Assembly (NCBI GenBank): GCA_018241425.1
Contig: JAFEDU010000003.1
Location: 434,001-498,000, forward strand
Source of the DNA: Pseudomonadota bacterium
GTDB lineage: Bacteria > Pseudomonadota > Gammaproteobacteria > Steroidobacterales > Steroidobacteraceae
Direction of reading: 5' to 3'
DNA: 64,000 nucleotides
This document shows positions 62,293 through 64,000 of the stretch, one piece after another. A program made the position numbers and the translations under genes. The notes under the pieces were generated by a model that saw nothing but the letters and a program-made list of their open reading frames with translations, did not search any database and was not told the DNA's origin. Every line of letters starts with the position of its first letter. Positions within the stretch are counted from its first letter, which is position 1.

Positions 62293-63969
62293 TCAGGTCC
62301 ACACCACCGGGCCTTCCGCCCGGTACCAGGCCTCCACCTCCGATGCCACGGACGCCTCGATCGCGGCGCGCCGGATCTTGAGCGTCGGGGTCAGGCAGCC
62401 GTTCGCGATCGACCAGGGCTCGCGCGCCACGGCGATGAACTTCAGCTGCTCGTAGTTGGGCAGGGACGCATTCACTTCCCCGCGCAGGCGCGCGAGCTCC
62501 GCGCCGATGCGGGCGCGTCCGGCGGGCTCGCGGGCGCCCTGCCTCAGGCTCTCCTCCAGCACCACCAGGGCGTGCGCCGCGCTCTGGCCCTCGCCCTGGA
62601 CGAGCGACACTTCCACCATCGGGTGCCGGTTGAGGAGCGTCTCGATCGGGGCGGGCGCGACGTACTTGCCCTTCGCCGTCTTGAACAGCTCCTTCTTGCG
62701 GCCGATGAGCTTCAGTTCCCCGTTGGCGTTGTACTGGCCGAGGTCGCCGGTGCGGAAGAACCCGTCGGGCGTGAAGCTCGCGGCGGTGAGCTCCGGCTCG
62801 CCGTAGTACCCCGTCATGCGTCCCGGGGCGCGCACCAGCACCTCGCCGTCGTCCGCCAGGCGCGCCGCCACCCCCGGCAGCGGCCGGCCGACGTGGCCGG
62901 GCGTGCGGGCGTCGGGCGCCGAGAAGTGCGAGTACGCGAAGTCCTCGGTCATCGCGTAGCCCTCGTAGAGCTCGAGCCCGAGCGCGCGGTACCAGGCGAG
63001 CACCTCCGGCGGCAGCGGCGCGGACCCGGTGATCGCAAGCTCCGCCCGGTCGAGCCCCAGGCCCTCGAGGATCCCGCGCCGGGTGGCCGGCGCCGCCTCG
63101 GGATCGGCAAGCAGGGCTTCGAGGCGAGCCGCGCCGATGCGGTCGATCACGCCCTGGCGCAGCTTCGACCAGATGCGCGGCACGGAGCAGAAGGTGGTCG
63201 GGCGCGCGCGCCGGAGGTCCTCGAGGAAGCTTGCCTGGGTGTCGTTGAAGTAGACCCGCACGCGGCCGTCCCAGAACGAGAGGCATTCGACGGCGGCGCG
63301 CTCGAAGCAGTGGGCGAGCGGCAGGTAGGAGAGGCTGCGGTGCTCCTCGAGGTCGTAGCCGAACCACTGCAGGCGATGGGCTATGCGGGCCTCGCTCACC
63401 GCGCTCACCCCACCGAAGGTGTGCAGCGCGCCCTTGGGGCGCCCGGTCGAGCCGGAGGTGTACATGAGCATCGCGATCTCGTCGCTGCCGCGTTTGATGC
63501 GGCCCTCAAGCGGTGCGGTGCGATCGATGACCGCATCCCAGGCCTCGAACCCGGAGGCGGGGGAGAGCGGGAACGTGATGCAGGGGAGGCCTTGGGGGAC
63601 GCCGGCGTTCTGCGCGGGCCAGTCGTCCAGCCGCCCGATGAAGAGGAGCGACGCGCCGCTGTGCTCGAGCACGTAGCGCAGCGTGGCCGCGGTCTCGGTG
63701 GGGTAGATCGCGACCGTGCTGCCGCCGGCCATCCAGATGGCGAGCTCCGCCATGAAGAAGTGCGCGCTGTTGCGGGCGAGGATCGCGACCCGGGCCCCCG
63801 GGGCGAGGCGCCGCTCGTGGCGCAGGTGCGCCGCCATGCGGCGCGCCTGGTCCATCGTCTCGCCCCAGGTGTAGTCGACGACGGCGCCGCCGCCTAAGGG
63901 CTGGGTCAGGTAGACCTGCGCGGCACGGGCACGCTCGTGCTCGAGCGCGCGATCGAGGACGGTCTGCAT
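62293..63969 (-). CDS. AMP-binding long-chain acyl-CoA synthetase
   Basis: Activates fatty acids to acyl-AMP and acyl-CoA. 558 residues with the adenylate motif MLMYTSGSTGRPKGALH, a linker ending in GYAMTEDFAYSH, FFRTGDLGQYNANGELKLIGRKKELFKTAKGKYVAPAPIE and the C-terminal Lys near TPTLKIRR. The FKTAKGKYVAPAPIE block is typical of the eukaryotic-like long-chain acyl-CoA synthetase branch rather than E. coli FadD. The ATG at 63969 is 31 bases from the window edge. It is cytoplasmic or membrane-associated and shows no operon partner. Confidence 0.92.
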   Translation of the reverse strand: MQTVLDRALEHERARAAQVYLTQPLGGGAVVDYTWGETMDQARRMAAHLRHERRLAPGARVAILARNSAHFFMAELAIWMAGGSTVAIYPTETAATLRYVLEHSGASLLFIGRLDDWPAQNAGVPQGLPCITFPLSPASGFEAWDAVIDRTAPLEGRIKRGSDEIAMLMYTSGSTGRPKGALHTFGGVSAVSEARIAHRLQWFGYDLEEHRSLSYLPLAHCFERAAVECLSFWDGRVRVYFNDTQASFLEDLRRARPTTFCSVPRIWSKLRQGVIDRIGAARLEALLADPEAAPATRRGILEGLGLDRAELAITGSAPLPPEVLAWYRALGLELYEGYAMTEDFAYSHFSAPDARTPGHVGRPLPGVAARLADDGEVLVRAPGRMTGYYGEPELTAASFTPDGFFRTGDLGQYNANGELKLIGRKKELFKTAKGKYVAPAPIETLLNRHPMVEVSLVQGEGQSAAHALVVLEESLRQGAREPAGRARIGAELARLRGEVNASLPNYEQLKFIAVAREPWSIANGCLTPTLKIRRAAIEASVASEVEAWYRAEGPVVWT

Positions 63970-64000
63970 CGCACCTCCCCCTGCATCCCAAGGGCGACGG

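Overview
The window is 64 kb of very GC-rich (roughly 70 %), almost fully coding chromosomal DNA. I count about 60 protein genes, no rRNA or tRNA, no CRISPR array, no insertion sequence and no phage genes. TtcA, a CPXCG-type cysteine-rich protein, the PrkA/YeaH/SpoVR trio, TraB/GumN, MarC, CheX and a TonB-type protein together suggest a gammaproteobacterium, probably an environmental lineage near Nevskiales/Steroidobacterales/Xanthomonadales. That placement is inference from gene content, not a computed phylogeny.

Layout. 1-2113: end of a class V aminotransferase gene and three small exported or anchored proteins of unknown role. 2221-7735: cyanophycin cluster (cyanophycinase, cyanophycin synthetase, and a second Mur-ligase protein without ATP-grasp domain, which appears to start at a CTG codon overlapping the cphA stop). 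7746-13545 (minus): an SPFH lipoprotein, then the Anbu (ancestral proteasome-like) cluster with transglutaminase, alpha-E and circularly permuted ATP-grasp genes, and a class A acid phosphatase inserted among them. 13776-28910: mixed housekeeping and accessory genes (Tat-exported amine oxidase, RDD protein, MarC, ECF sigma factor, GH3 glucosidase, lone ParB-like protein, MATE transporter, YdcF, rhomboid, TraB, DUF885 lipoprotein, LD-carboxypeptidase). 28974-34119 (minus): a chemosensory-like operon of CheX, a receiver, a membrane CheA-like kinase, and a protein joining a degenerate receiver, a membrane segment, a repeat region and a TonB C-terminal domain.

34826-39348: PrkA kinase, YeaH and SpoVR stress operon, followed by an EF-G paralogue whose catalytic His is replaced by Tyr. 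41833-44515: small exported proteins and a PadR/sensor-membrane-protein operon with a readable promoter that leaves almost no leader. 44710-53674: glycogen and maltodextrin metabolism (phosphorylase, GlgC, GH57, MalQ, then GlgA on the other strand). 53919-63969: Ada-type methyltransferase, M32 carboxypeptidase, TtcA, a phosphatase/ADP-ribosylglycohydrolase fusion with an altered metal motif, a zincin/ATP-grasp/CpeT-like lipoprotein operon and an acyl-CoA synthetase.

Two themes stand out. One is storage polymers: cyanophycin stores nitrogen and glycogen stores carbon, and each has its synthesis and breakdown genes here. The other is the recurrent pairing of ribosome-independent peptide-bond ligases (ATP-grasp, Mur ligase) with peptidases, in three separate clusters: cyanophycin, Anbu and zincin/ATP-grasp. 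The most unusual items are the receiver/TonB fusion operon, the phosphatase/ADP-ribosylglycohydrolase fusion, and the two candidate CTG starts.
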